Shown one piece after another: positions 8,243 to 16,908 of a stretch of 64,000 nt of DNA (within the stretch, counting starts at the first letter, position 1; each line of letters opens with the position of its first letter). Below the pieces are notes generated by a model. The model made no database searches, was not told the origin of the DNA, and saw only the letters and a list, made by a program, of their open reading frames with translations. This DNA comes from Oryzomicrobium sp. Lineage in GTDB: Bacteria; Pseudomonadota; Gammaproteobacteria; Burkholderiales; Rhodocyclaceae. A program made the translations under genes and the position numbers. The stretch lies in NCBI RefSeq assembly GCF_021287045.1, contig NZ_JAJTBG010000008.1, forward strand, positions 62,001 to 126,000, read 5' to 3'.

Positions 8243-9874
8243 ATGGGTAAATTGGCCGTCAAGACCAAGCTTTTCCTCGGATTCGGCGTCATTGTCGCCA
8301 TTTTCATCGTCGTCATCGCCATCACCGGGCGCAACCTGGCGCGCCTCGAGGACGCCAACCAACTGAGCGAGCACACCTACAACGTGATCGTGAACGTGGA
8401 AGGCATCAAGGAAGCCCTGATCAGCATGGAAGCCGGCGCCCAGGGTTACGCCCTGGCCGGCCAGCCCGAGTTCCTGACCCCGCTCAACCACGGCCGGGAA
8501 CGCTTCAAGACCCTGATCGACGAAACCAAGAAGCTCACCGAGGGCAACACCGCCCAGCAGGACCGGCTGGCCAGCCTGGAAGTGTCGGCGATCAAGTGGT
8601 CCAACCTGGCGGTGGCGCCGATGGTCGAGATGCGCGACGACATCAGCTCCGGCTACGGCAAGCTCACCGACCTGGAAACCCTGGTGGCCTCGGGCCGCGG
8701 CCGGGAGCGACTGGAGGCGATGCGCACCCTGCTCCAGGAAATCGCCGACGAGGAGCGGGGCCGCCTGGCCGACCAGACCAGCGAGCTGGCCGAGCTGCGC
8801 AAGATGACCAACTGGACCCTGGTCGGCAGCGGCCTGCTCACCGCCCTGATCGCCGCCTTCGTCGCCATCACCGTTTCCACCAGCATCGCCAACCGGCTGC
8901 GCCGCGCCGTGCAGGTGGCCGAGGCCACCGCCCGGGGCGACCTGACCGTGGCGGTACGGCGCGAGGGCGACGACGAGATCGGCGCCCTGCTGCAAGCCAT
9001 CGCCGACATGCAGCAGCGGCTGCGCACCATGCTCACCGACATCGCCGCCAACGCCGCCACGGTGGCCAGCTCGGCCCACCAGATCAACGCCGCCGCCGGC
9101 GAGCTGGAGCAGTCCTCGGTAAACCAGAGCGAGGCCTCGTCGGCCATGGCCGCGGGCATGGAGCAGCTCACCGTGAGCGTGAACCACGTGGCCAGCAGCG
9201 CCGGCGAATCCGCCACCATCGCCCAGGAGTCGGGCAGCATTGCCCAGACCGGCAGCGAGGTGATCGAACGCACCGTCGGCCGCATCCAGCAGATCGCCGA
9301 CACAGTCACCGCCGCCGCCCAGGACATCGTCGAGCTGGAGCGCCGCTCCGGCGAGATTTCGTCCATCGTCGGCGTCATCCAGGAAATCGCCGAGCAGACC
9401 AACCTGCTGGCCCTCAACGCCGCCATCGAGGCGGCCCGAGCCGGCGAGGCCGGGCGCGGCTTCGCCGTGGTGGCCGACGAGGTGCGCAAGCTGGCCGAGC
9501 GCACCGCCACCTCGACCCGGGAAATCGCCGACATGATCGGCCAGATCCAGCAGGGCACCCGCCAGGCGGTGGCCAACATGCAGGCCAGCCTGGATCAGGT
9601 GACCGAGGGCCGCGACCTGGCCGCCGAGGCCGGCTCGGCCATCGCCCGCATCCGCGAAGGCTCCGAGGCGGTGCTGGCCCACGTCCAGGAAATCTCCTCG
9701 GCTCTCAAGGAGCAGAGCAGCGCCGCCAACGACGTGGCCGGCAATGTGGAGCGCATCGCCCAGATGGCCGAGGACAACAACCGCTCGGTCAAGGAAACCG
9801 CCCAGACCGCCCAGTCCCTGGAAGCCCTGGCCGACGGCCTGCGCGCCTCGGTGGCCCGCTTCAAGCTGGCGTAA
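8243..9874 (+). CDS. Methyl-accepting chemotaxis protein with CHASE3-type periplasmic sensor
   Basis: 543 aa. TM1 is about residues 9-30 ([19 protein letters not shown]). The periplasmic part (about 31-190) fits a CHASE3-like helical bundle, with the [21 protein letters not shown] signature. TM2 is about 190-212. A HAMP domain follows, then the coiled-coil signalling domain with the hairpin tip [20 protein letters not shown] and [18 protein letters not shown]. It would relay ligand or redox signals to CheA/CheW. No C-terminal pentapeptide tether is present. It separates zapD from yacG and its stop is 10 bases from the yacG start, so yacG may now depend on its promoter. Confidence 0.93.
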   Translation: MGKLAVKTKLFLGFGVIVAIFIVVIAITGRNLARLEDANQLSEHTYNVIVNVEGIKEALISMEAGAQGYALAGQPEFLTPLNHGRERFKTLIDETKKLTEGNTAQQDRLASLEVSAIKWSNLAVAPMVEMRDDISSGYGKLTDLETLVASGRGRERLEAMRTLLQEIADEERGRLADQTSELAELRKMTNWTLVGSGLLTALIAAFVAITVSTSIANRLRRAVQVAEATARGDLTVAVRREGDDEIGALLQAIADMQQRLRTMLTDIAANAATVASSAHQINAAAGELEQSSVNQSEASSAMAAGMEQLTVSVNHVASSAGESATIAQESGSIAQTGSEVIERTVGRIQQIADTVTAAAQDIVELERRSGEISSIVGVIQEIAEQTNLLALNAAIEAARAGEAGRGFAVVADEVRKLAERTATSTREIADMIGQIQQGTRQAVANMQASLDQVTEGRDLAAEAGSAIARIREGSEAVLAHVQEISSALKEQSSAANDVAGNVERIAQMAEDNNRSVKETAQTAQSLEALADGLRASVARFKLA

Positions 9875-9884
9875 GATGGCGGGC

Positions 9885-10085
9885 ATGAGCACGACCACCG
9901 CCACCGCCCGTCCCAAGGTTCCCTGCCCCAGCTGCGGCAAGGAGCAGGAATGGTCGCCGGACAACCCCTGGCGCCCCTTCTGCTCCGAGCGCTGCAAGCT
10001 GATCGACCTGGGCGCCTGGGCCACCGAAAGCTACCGGGTTCCGGTCGCCGAAAACGACGCGGGCCTGGAAGAACCGCCCGCCTGA
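9885..10085 (+). CDS. yacG: DNA gyrase inhibitor / zinc-binding protein YacG
   Basis: 66-aa zinc protein with the four-cysteine set CPSCGK and [15 protein letters not shown] that defines YacG. It binds GyrB and blocks DNA binding by gyrase in E. coli. ATG 9885 gives the family-like N-terminus [11 protein letters not shown] 9876 is an alternative, 2 bases after the preceding stop. It normally follows zapD directly and is displaced here by a chemoreceptor gene. Confidence 0.92.
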   Translation: MSTTTATARPKVPCPSCGKEQEWSPDNPWRPFCSERCKLIDLGAWATESYRVPVAENDAGLEEPPA

Positions 10086-10132
10086 TATTCGGCACCGCCC
10101 GCCCCATCCCCGGGGCCGGGCGCAGCAGCGCA

Positions 10133-10167
10133 GCACGGGCCGCTCTGGCAGCGGCCCGTAGCTTTTT
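10133..10167 (+). terminator. Rho-independent terminator after yacG
   Basis: Inverted repeat ACGGGCCGCT (10135-10144) and AGCGGCCCGT (10150-10159), followed by AGCTTTTTGG. Perfect 10-bp stem with a 5-base loop. Confidence 0.8.
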
Positions 10168-10249
10168 GGGGCAGGGCCAGCAGCCCCACCGCCCCAACCA
10201 CCACCCCGGCCGGCGCCGCGCCGGCCCACCCGTGAGGAGGATTCGCCCC

Positions 10250-10942
10250 ATGGACGCAGACATCCCCGAAATCGCCCTGCATCTGGTCGGCGCCCTGGGG
10301 GCCGGCGGCATCATCGGCCTGGAGCGCAGCTACCACGCCCGCCCCGCCGGTTTCCGCACCCACACCCTGGTGTGCCTCGCCTCCAGCCTGCTGATGCTGG
10401 TCACCCTCTACCAGTGGAAGTGGCTGCCCGGCGTGCCCCTGGACACGGTGCGCACCGACCCGACCCGCATGGCCCAGGGCATCATGACCGGCATCGGCTT
10501 CCTCGGCGCCGGGGTGATCTTCAAGGAGGGCCTGAGCGTGCGCGGCCTGACCACCGCCGCCTCGATCTGGATCACCGCCGCCGTGGGCATTCTCATCGGC
10601 GTGGGCTTCTACTTCCCCGCCGTGCTCGCCACCCTGCTCACCCTGGGCGTCCTCTCCGCCTTCCGCTGGATCGAGGCGCGCATGCCGTCCCACGCCTACG
10701 CCCACCACGCCCTGCGCTTCGACCGGGACGCGGCCATGACCGAGGGCGACGTACGCGCCATGCTCGAAGCCCATGGATTCACCATCGCCAACATGAGCTA
10801 CCGGGTGTCCGACGACGGCCAATCCTTCGAATACCGCATGGTCATCCGCACCACCGACCCGGCCAACACCTCGCACCTCGCCGACACCCTGCGCCGCCAG
10901 CCCCTGGTGCGCGCCTTCCGCATCTCGCCCACCGGCGACTGA
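10250..10942 (+). CDS. MgtC/SapB family membrane protein
   Basis: 230 aa. The N-terminal half has about four transmembrane segments with GAGGIIGLERSYHARPAGFR and GIGFLGAGVIFKEGLSVRGL, the hallmark motifs of the MgtC/SapB family. The C-terminal part (about 150-230) is a soluble ACT-like domain. MgtC homologues affect F-ATPase activity, Mg2+ limitation and stress survival; the role of this chromosomal copy is not evident. The ATG at 10250 is preceded by GAGGAGG (10234-10240). The gene is flanked by a terminator upstream and a GNAT gene 33 bases downstream. Confidence 0.9.
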   Translation: MDADIPEIALHLVGALGAGGIIGLERSYHARPAGFRTHTLVCLASSLLMLVTLYQWKWLPGVPLDTVRTDPTRMAQGIMTGIGFLGAGVIFKEGLSVRGLTTAASIWITAAVGILIGVGFYFPAVLATLLTLGVLSAFRWIEARMPSHAYAHHALRFDRDAAMTEGDVRAMLEAHGFTIANMSYRVSDDGQSFEYRMVIRTTDPANTSHLADTLRRQPLVRAFRISPTGD

Positions 10943-10975
10943 GACCGGCCGCGCCCGCAACCCCGTTCAGCCCAA

Positions 10976-11524
10976 ATGACCATGCTTCCTGCCGTCCTCG
11001 AAACCGACCGCCTGATCCTGCGCCAGTGGCGGGATGCCGACCGGGCGCCCTTTGCCGCCCTGTGCGCCGACCCCGAGGTGATGGCCTGCTTTCCCGCCCC
11101 CCTGACCCGGACCGAGAGCGACGCCATGGTGGACCGCTGCACCGACCTGATCGCCGAGCGGGGCTGGGGCCCGTGGGCCGTGGAGGCCAAGGCCGCGGGC
11201 ACCTGCATCGGCCTGATCGGGCTGCACGTGCCGGCGGCCACCCTGCCCTTTTCCCCCTGCGTCGAGATCAGCTGGCGGCTGGCCCGGGCGTGGTGGGGCC
11301 AGGGCCTGGCCAGCGAAGGCGCCCGGGCCGCCCTGGGGTTCGGCTTTGGGGAACTTGGCCTGGACGAGATCGTGGCCTTCACCACCCTGGCCAACGTCCG
11401 CTCCCAGGCGCTGATGGCGCGGCTGGGCATGGCCCGGGACGACGCGGGGGACTTCGACCACCCCGCCCTGCCCACCGGCCATCCGCTGCTGCGCCACTGC
11501 CTGTACCGCCTGCCGCGCCGGTAG
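10976..11524 (+). CDS. GNAT family N-acetyltransferase (RimJ/RimL-like)
   Basis: 182 aa. The N-terminal LETDRLILRQWRDADRAPFA and the acetyl-CoA loop region WWGQGLASEGARAALGFGF are typical of the Acetyltransf_3 (RimJ/RimL) group. NVRSQALMARLGM is the conserved segment near the C-terminus. The substrate cannot be told: family members acetylate ribosomal protein N-termini, amino acids or antibiotics. ATG 10976 is chosen; ATG 10982 is also possible. Confidence 0.85.
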   Translation: MTMLPAVLETDRLILRQWRDADRAPFAALCADPEVMACFPAPLTRTESDAMVDRCTDLIAERGWGPWAVEAKAAGTCIGLIGLHVPAATLPFSPCVEISWRLARAWWGQGLASEGARAALGFGFGELGLDEIVAFTTLANVRSQALMARLGMARDDAGDFDHPALPTGHPLLRHCLYRLPRR

Positions 11525-11642
11525 TGGCAGGCCGAAGCGACGGCCTGAAGCCGGTAGGCGGCACCTCGCATCCATTGGAGCTTGCAACCGCAAAGCGCGG
11601 TGCCTGCGCCCCTGCGGGCGGCAGCGCGGGCAGGCAAAAGAA

Positions 11643-11672
11643 AAGGGCCGCGACATCGCGGCCCTTCTTCCT
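11643..11672. terminator. Bidirectional terminator between GNAT gene and convergent MutT-ThiE gene
   Basis: Perfect 11-bp stem AAGGGCCGCGA (11643-11653) and TCGCGGCCCTT (11656-11666), with a T/C-rich tail on the plus strand and A-rich sequence (AAAAGAAAA) before it that gives T on the minus strand. It lies between two convergent genes. Confidence 0.8.
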
Positions 11673-11685
11673 TCCGATCGGCGCC

Positions 11686-12693
11686 TCACCAGCCGCGCAG
11701 GGCGGCCACGCCGTGGGCGTTGGCGGCCCGGGCCGCCGGCAGGTCGGCGGCGCTCAAGCCGCCCAGCCCATAGACCGGGATCGGGCTCTCCGCCACCAGT
11801 TCGGCAAAACGCGCCCAGCCCAGGGGCGCCGTCCCCGGGTGGCTGGCGGTGGGGGCCACCGGCCCCAGCACGGCGAACTGGCAACCCAGGGCGATGGCAG
11901 CGTCCAGCTCCGCCGCGTCGTGGCAGGATGCGGCCACCAGGGGCATGTCCGGCCGGGCGGCCGCGGCACGCAGGGCGGACGAGGACAGATGCACCCCGTC
12001 GGCGCCCACCGACCGGGCCAGTTGCACATCGTCGTTGACCAGCACCCGGCCGCCGGCGGCATGGACCCGGGCCACCACGGCGGCAGCGAAATCGCGCCGC
12101 GCCGCCGCGTCCAGAGCGCCATCCTTCTCGCGCACCTGGACCAGGCGCAGGCCGCCGGCCAGGGCCGCATCGAGGCGGGCCAGCTCCGCCGCCACGCCGC
12201 GCGCGCCGGCGTTGGTGACGGCGTAGACCTCGGGCAGCCCCAGGGCCTCCAGGATCGGCCCGTTGGCGGGCAGCACCGGCGCCACCGCAGTCGGGGCGCC
12301 CAGGGGCGTCCAGGCCACCGCGTCGTGCTCGACGGCGTGGATGTCGCCGTCGGCGGCGCCCCCCTCCCAGGCGGTCACCTTGAAAAACTTGAGGCGCACC
12401 GAGGCGTGGGGGTATTCGAAGCGGCGGGTGATCCAGGGGGTGGCCGCGGTGACGGTGATGGCCATCTCCTCCTGCAACTCCCGCACCAGGCACTGGGCGT
12501 CGGTTTCGCCCCGTTCCACCTTGCCGCCGGGAAACTCCCACCAGCCGGCGTAGACCTTACCCTCGGGACGCCGGGCGAGCAGGAACTCGGTGCCGGCCGG
12601 CCCCTGGCGCAGCAGCACCGCCGCCGCCACGTGGGTGACCGGGCGCGGCGCAGCGGCGTCGGTGCTGGCGGCGGTTGCGGCGCCGTCGCTCAC
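11686..12693 (-). CDS. Nudix hydrolase (MutT-like) / thiamine-phosphate synthase-like fusion
   Basis: 335 aa. Residues about 15-150 are a MutT-type Nudix domain with the Nudix box GKVERGETDAQCLVRELQEE, expected to clean 8-oxo-dGTP or related nucleotides. Residues about 160-335 are a ThiE/TenI-like TIM barrel (LVQVREKDG, VLVNDDVQLARSVGADGVHL, GLGGLSAADLPAARAANAHG). The fusion is known in beta- and gammaproteobacteria; the ThiE-like half may not be a true thiamine-phosphate synthase. The GTG start at 12693 overlaps the stop of the upstream ATPase gene (GTGA), indicating translational coupling. Confidence 0.9.
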   Translation of the reverse strand: MSDGAATAASTDAAAPRPVTHVAAAVLLRQGPAGTEFLLARRPEGKVYAGWWEFPGGKVERGETDAQCLVRELQEEMAITVTAATPWITRRFEYPHASVRLKFFKVTAWEGGAADGDIHAVEHDAVAWTPLGAPTAVAPVLPANGPILEALGLPEVYAVTNAGARGVAAELARLDAALAGGLRLVQVREKDGALDAAARRDFAAAVVARVHAAGGRVLVNDDVQLARSVGADGVHLSSSALRAAAARPDMPLVAASCHDAAELDAAIALGCQFAVLGPVAPTASHPGTAPLGWARFAELVAESPIPVYGLGGLSAADLPAARAANAHGVAALRGW

Positions 12694-13712
12694 TTGCGCC
12701 CCCCAGCGGCACGGGGGGCGGGCTTGGCGGGCGCTTTCGCAGCGGTTTTTGGGGCGGGCTTGGCTGCCGGCTTGGCGGCGGCGACCTTGCGGTGGGCGGC
12801 GTAGTCCTTGGCGAACTGCCAGCCCACCCGGCCGGAGCGGGAACCGCGGCCCAGGGCCCAGTTGAGAGCGTCCCGCTCGGCGGCGGCGATTTCCGCCGGG
12901 GTCAGGCCGAAGTAGCCCAGCCAGTGGTTGACGATGTTCAGGTAGGCGTCCTGGTCGAAGGGGTAGAAGGACACCCACAGGCCGAAGCGCTCGGACAGGG
13001 AAACCTTTTCCTCCACCGCCTCGCCGGGATGGATCTCGCCGTCCACCACCTTGGTCTCGGCGTTCTCCGAGAAATACTCGGGCATCAGGTGGCGGCGGTT
13101 GGAGGTGGCGTAGATCAGCACGTTGGCCGGCACGTCGGCCAGGGAGCCGTCGAGCACCGACTTCAACGCCTTGTAGGCCACCTCGCCGGTCTCGAAGGAC
13201 AGGTCGTCGCAGAACACCAGGAACTTCTCGGGACGATGCGCCACCTGGGCGACGATGGCGGGCAGATCCACCAGATCGGCCTTGTCCACCTCGATGCCGC
13301 GCAGGCCGCGTCCGGCGTATTCGTTGAGCAGGGCGCGCACCAGGGACGACTTGCCGCAGCCCCGGGTGCCGGTCATCAACACGTTGTTGGCGGGCTTGCC
13401 GGCGAGGAACTGGCGGGTGTTGGCGACCACCCGGGCCTTCTGTTCGTCGATGTCGCGCAGGTCGGCCAGGCGCATCGGCGCCAGGCGCTTCACCGCTTCC
13501 AGCCGGCCGGTGTGGCCCAGGCCGCCGGTCTTGACCCAGCGAAAGGCCGGGGCGGACCAGTCGGGCTCGGCGGGCACCGGCGGCAGCAGGGGTTCCAGCC
13601 GGGCCAGGACGCTTTCGGCCCGGGCCAGGAAGGCCAGCAGGGGATCGACGGGAGCCGCGGCGGGGGCGGCGGGAAGGGCTGATTTCTTGGCGGCAGCGGT
13701 CACTCGGGCCAT
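12690..13712 (-). CDS. DUF815 family ATP-binding protein
   Basis: 340 aa with a AAA+-like core: Walker A MTGTRGCGKSSLVRALL, Walker B-like FLVFCDDLSFE, and SNRRHLMPEYFSEN sensor region, all typical of DUF815. The C-terminal tail is Lys/Ala/Pro-rich. The family function is unknown. The ATG at 13712 is favoured; a GTG at 13790 would add 26 residues and run into the divergent mltA start. It forms a coupled pair with the MutT-ThiE gene and is divergent from mltA, 80 bases away. Confidence 0.85.
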   Translation of the reverse strand: MARVTAAAKKSALPAAPAAAPVDPLLAFLARAESVLARLEPLLPPVPAEPDWSAPAFRWVKTGGLGHTGRLEAVKRLAPMRLADLRDIDEQKARVVANTRQFLAGKPANNVLMTGTRGCGKSSLVRALLNEYAGRGLRGIEVDKADLVDLPAIVAQVAHRPEKFLVFCDDLSFETGEVAYKALKSVLDGSLADVPANVLIYATSNRRHLMPEYFSENAETKVVDGEIHPGEAVEEKVSLSERFGLWVSFYPFDQDAYLNIVNHWLGYFGLTPAEIAAAERDALNWALGRGSRSGRVGWQFAKDYAAHRKVAAAKPAAKPAPKTAAKAPAKPAPRAAGGRK

Positions 13713-13792
13713 GGTGTCAGGTGTGCTATCGAATGGAATCGGGTTGGTCGGGCCCGCCGGGACGGCATTTTCGACGGGGGTATACTTCACGA

Positions 13793-15028
13793 ATGCGACA
13801 CATTAGCCGAATCCCCGCCCCCCTCCAACGCCCGGGCGCCCGCCGCGGCGGTGCCGTCCTGGCGGCCGCCGGCGCACTGGCCGCCCTGCTCCTTGCCGGC
13901 TGCGCCACCCAGGCGCCGGTCCCCTGCCCGGTGTGCCCCGGCGAAAAGGCCGCCGTTCCGGCGCCTCCCGCCGCCCCGCCCCTGCAACCGGCCCGCTTCG
14001 ACGATCTGCCGGGCTGGCAGGACGACGACCTGGCGGCGGCCTGGCCTGGCCTCCTCAACTCCTGCAAGGGCATGAAGTCGCGCCGCGACTGGCCCCTGTG
14101 GCGCGGCGCCTGCGAAGAAGCGGCCACCCTGGGCACGCCGGATAGCGCCACCGCGCGGCGCTTCTTCGAATCCCGCTTCACCCCGTGGCGGCTGGTCAAC
14201 CCCGACGGCGCCGACAACGGCCTGATCACCGGCTACTACGAACCCATGCTCAACGGCAGCCGGCAACGGATCAGCCCGAACCAGCACCCAGTGCTGCCGG
14301 TGCCTGCCGACCTGCTCACCATCGAGCTTTCCGATGTTTTCCCCGAGTTGAAGAACCTGCGCCTGCGCGGCCGGCTGCAAGGCAACAAGGTGGTGCCCTA
14401 CTGGTCCCGCGCCGAGCTGGCGCCCCGGGAAGCCAAGATGGGCGAGAAGGCCATCGCCTGGGTGGACGACCCGATCGAGCTGTTCTTCCTGCAAATCCAG
14501 GGATCGGGCCGGGTCAAGCTGCCGGACGGCTCCCTGCTGCGCGTCGGCTACGCCGACCAGAACGGCCACCCCTACCAGTCCATCGGCCGGGTGCTGATCG
14601 AGCGGGGCGAGCTGAAGCCGGAGCAGGCCAGCATGCAGGGCATCCAGGGCTGGGCCCGGGCCAATCCGACCAAGGTCCAGGCCCTGCTCAACGAGAACCC
14701 CAGCTACGTGTTCTTCCGCGAGCTGAAGAACGCCGACGGCGGCCCCATCGGCGCCCTGGGCGTGCCCCTGAGCGATGCCCGCAGCCTGGCGGTGGACCCG
14801 CGCACCACGCCCTTGGGCGCCCCGGTCTTCCTCGCCACCAGCTGGCCCAACGAGGAGCGCCCCCTCAACCGCCTGATGCTCGCCCAGGACACCGGCGGCG
14901 CCATCAAGGGCGTGGTGCGCGCCGACTTCTTCTGGGGCTTCGGCCCGGACGCCGGCAGCCTGGCCGGGCGGATGAAGCAGAAGGGCCGAATGTGGGTGCT
15001 GCTGCCCCCGGGAGCCGGCCCTCGCTGA
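13793..15028 (+). CDS. mltA: Membrane-bound lytic murein transglycosylase A
   Basis: 411 aa outer-membrane lipoprotein that cleaves peptidoglycan glycan strands to 1,6-anhydro products. The signal peptide ends in a lipobox (LLLAGC, Cys about residue 36). The MltA domain spans about residues 140-300 (GLITGYYEPMLNGSR, IELFFLQIQGSGRV). The C-terminal 3D domain has LAVDPRTTPLGAPVFL and the catalytic Asp in AQDTGGAIKG. The ATG at 13793 gives a short basic n-region before the hydrophobic core. Confidence 0.95.
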   Translation: MRHISRIPAPLQRPGARRGGAVLAAAGALAALLLAGCATQAPVPCPVCPGEKAAVPAPPAAPPLQPARFDDLPGWQDDDLAAAWPGLLNSCKGMKSRRDWPLWRGACEEAATLGTPDSATARRFFESRFTPWRLVNPDGADNGLITGYYEPMLNGSRQRISPNQHPVLPVPADLLTIELSDVFPELKNLRLRGRLQGNKVVPYWSRAELAPREAKMGEKAIAWVDDPIELFFLQIQGSGRVKLPDGSLLRVGYADQNGHPYQSIGRVLIERGELKPEQASMQGIQGWARANPTKVQALLNENPSYVFFRELKNADGGPIGALGVPLSDARSLAVDPRTTPLGAPVFLATSWPNEERPLNRLMLAQDTGGAIKGVVRADFFWGFGPDAGSLAGRMKQKGRMWVLLPPGAGPR

Positions 15029-15088
15029 CACAGGCGCAGGTGGACGCAGGCAGGCGTAGGCGGCGGCGCACGGCCTCCCGCGCCGCCG

Positions 15089-15119
15089 CCCAAATCGGTG
15101 CAAGGCGCACCGATTTGGG
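15089..15119. repeat. Perfect 13-bp inverted repeat downstream of mltA
   Basis: CCCAAATCGGTGC (15089-15101) and GCACCGATTTGGG (15107-15119) with a 5-base spacer. It is 60 bases after the mltA stop and about 100 bases upstream of the amt promoter. There is no T-run, so it may be a factor-dependent terminator or an operator. The half-sites GGTGC/GCACC are in the opposite order to an NtrC site. Confidence 0.5.
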
Positions 15120-15214
15120 TCGAAACCCTGCCTGGCGCACCATTTAAGGGACGTCAGCCCGGCGTCAAAAACCCAAGCCGCTGATCATAAACGGGTTTTG
15201 CTGCGCCCCCGGCC

Positions 15215-15230
15215 TGGAACAACAATTGCA
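15215..15230 (+). promoter_or_regulatory. Predicted sigma-54 promoter of amt
   Basis: TGGAACAACAATTGCA: the GG (15216-15217) and GC (15228-15229) are separated by 10 bases, with a consensus -12 half (TTGCA) and one mismatch in the -24 half. The predicted start is near 15241, just before the ribosome site GGGAGG (15252-15257) and the ATG at 15262. This fits NtrC control of amt. Confidence 0.65.
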
Positions 15231-15261
15231 GAGGCGGTGCATCCGTTTTATGGGAGGCACC

Positions 15262-16464
15262 ATGGAGAACCATCAGTCCGCATCGGACACCCTTTTCATT
15301 TTGCTGGGCGCCATCATGGTGCTCGCCATGCACGCCGGCTTCGCCTTTCTCGAACTGGGCACCGTGCGCAAGAAGAACCAGGTCAACGCCCTGGTCAAAA
15401 TCCTGGCCGACTTCGCCGTATCGACCATCGCCTACTTCTTCGTCGGCTACGGCATCGCCTACGGGGTGCATTTCTTCCAGGGCGCCGAGACCCTCACCCT
15501 GGACCACGGTTTCGGGCTGACCAAGTTCTTCTTCCTGCTCACCTTCGCCGCCGCCATTCCCGCCATCATCTCCGGCGGCATCGCCGAGCGGGCCAAGTTC
15601 AACCCCCAGCTGGCCGCCACCTTCTGCCTGGTGGGCTTCGTCTACCCCTTCTTCGAAGGCATCGCCTGGAACCAGGCCTTCGGCATCCAGGACTGGCTGA
15701 AAGCCAGCTTCGGCGCCGAGTTCCACGACTTCGCCGGCTCGGTGGTGGTGCACGCCATGGGCGGCTGGCTGGCCCTGCCCGCCGTGCTGCTGCTCGGCGC
15801 CCGGCGCGGCCGCTACAGCAAGGACGGCGCTATCTCGGCCCACCCGCCCTCCTCCATCCCCTTCCTCGCCCTGGGCGCCTGGATCCTGGCGGTGGGCTGG
15901 TTCGGCTTCAACGTCATGAGCGCCCAGACCCTGGACAAGATTTCCGGCCTGGTGGCGATCAATTCCCTGATGGCCATGGTCGGCGGCACCCTGGCCGCCC
16001 TGGTGTTAGGCAAGAACGACCCGGGCTTCGTCCATAACGGCCCCCTGGCCGGCCTGGTGGCGGTGTGCGCCGGTTCCGACGTGATGCACCCGATGGGTGC
16101 GCTGGTCACCGGCCTGGTCGCCGGCGCCCTGTTCGTCTACATGTTCACCCTCACCCAGAACCGCTGGAAGATCGACGACGTGCTCGGCGTGTGGCCCCTG
16201 CACGGCCTGTGCGGCGCCTGGGGCGGCCTGGCCTGCGGCATCTTCGGGGCCCCCGCCCTGGGCGGCGTCGGCGGCGTGGCCTTCCTGCCCCAACTGCTGA
16301 TGACCCTCCTCGCCATCGCCGTCGCCCTGGCCGGCTCCGCCCTCGTGTACGGCACCCTGCGCGCCACCCTCGGCCTACGCCTCGACCCGGAAGACGAGTA
16401 CAACGGTGCCGACCTGTCGATCCACAAGATTACTGCTACCCCGGAACGGGAAAGTTTGTGGTGA
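15262..16464 (+). CDS. amt: Ammonium transporter Amt
   Basis: 400-aa inner-membrane ammonium channel of the Amt/MEP/Rh family with about 11 transmembrane helices. Conserved features are the SGGIAERAKF turn, DFAGSVVVHAMGGW (structural Asp and first pore His) and LHGLCGAWGGLACG (second pore His). The ATG at 15262 is 4 bases after GGGAGG; the longer reading from 15226 would start inside the promoter. No cleaved signal peptide is evident. No glnK is adjacent. A sigma-54 promoter lies upstream. Foreign DNA begins within about 15-20 bases of its stop codon, so its 3' end may serve as the island attachment region. Confidence 0.95.
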   Translation: MENHQSASDTLFILLGAIMVLAMHAGFAFLELGTVRKKNQVNALVKILADFAVSTIAYFFVGYGIAYGVHFFQGAETLTLDHGFGLTKFFFLLTFAAAIPAIISGGIAERAKFNPQLAATFCLVGFVYPFFEGIAWNQAFGIQDWLKASFGAEFHDFAGSVVVHAMGGWLALPAVLLLGARRGRYSKDGAISAHPPSSIPFLALGAWILAVGWFGFNVMSAQTLDKISGLVAINSLMAMVGGTLAALVLGKNDPGFVHNGPLAGLVAVCAGSDVMHPMGALVTGLVAGALFVYMFTLTQNRWKIDDVLGVWPLHGLCGAWGGLACGIFGAPALGGVGGVAFLPQLLMTLLAIAVALAGSALVYGTLRATLGLRLDPEDEYNGADLSIHKITATPERESLW

Positions 16465-16487
16465 TTCTTTGTGGCAGTGTTTCCGGA

Positions 16488-16632
16488 CAATAGTTTCTTG
16501 AAATGAAATGAAAAATCTTGAAACATAAGGAAAACAACGAGATAGCTATCTCACCGCAACAGCAGACTGATTGCAATAAACAAAGTCTGTCGGACAGTAA
16601 ATGATCAAAGCCCGGCGAATGCCGGGCTTTGT
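16488..16632 (+). repeat. Left border repeat (copy 1)
   Basis: Shares with copy 2 (48551-48754), in the same order and orientation: CAATAGTTTCTTGAAA (15 of 16 bases), GCAATAAA, and a 42-base block starting CGGACAGTA at 16591 (39 of 42 bases) that ends in a hairpin. Copy 1 is about 60 bases shorter internally. Two direct TCTTGAAA motifs (16496-16503, 16516-16523) about 20 bases apart could be transposase-binding sites. Confidence 0.75.
16606..16631 (+). terminator. Hairpin terminator downstream of amt / left border
   Basis: CAAAGCCCGGC (16606-16616) and GCCGGGCTTTG (16621-16631) form a perfect 11-bp stem with loop GAAT, then TGTTTCTGG. It may be the original amt terminator, now 142 bases from the stop codon. 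Near-identical hairpins occur at 48728 and 50226. Confidence 0.75.
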
Positions 16633-16908
16633 GTTTCTGGAGCTTCCGGTCTTCGGCCATTGCGGTCGTTGGGGATGGCGAGGATGTAAGGCCGGTGTCG
16701 GGAAAATTGCTGTCGTTGGCAGCCTGGATGCCCTGAACGTCAGCTTTCCCGAGCGACGCACGCGAACTCCCGACCCAAAGCTGAAGTGGCGTTCTCGAGA
16801 CCCAACGACAGCAATGCAGCGGGAACGGTCGATGGTTGGGCTGAAACAGCAACAACTTTGGCGACTGCGATTGAGCAGGCCTGCAGAATGCGAGACAATG
16901 GCGCGATT
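16633..16908. other. Non-coding segment before ietA
   Basis: About 275 bases without a supported gene. The ATPase frame is open from 16786, but the segment 16786-16908 lacks family-like sequence. The text has the look of decayed mobile DNA and must carry the promoter of the ATPase/subtilase pair; no clear -35/-10 pair was recognised. Confidence 0.35.

Noticed and set aside
15089..15119. NtrC enhancer site upstream of amt
   Set aside because: The half-sites are GGTGC then GCACC, the reverse of the NtrC order (GCACC then GGTGC), so the dyad is reported only as an inverted repeat.
16464..16640. tRNA gene as attachment site at the left border
   Set aside because: No cloverleaf or tRNA-like arm sequences are visible; the border lies after the protein-coding gene amt.
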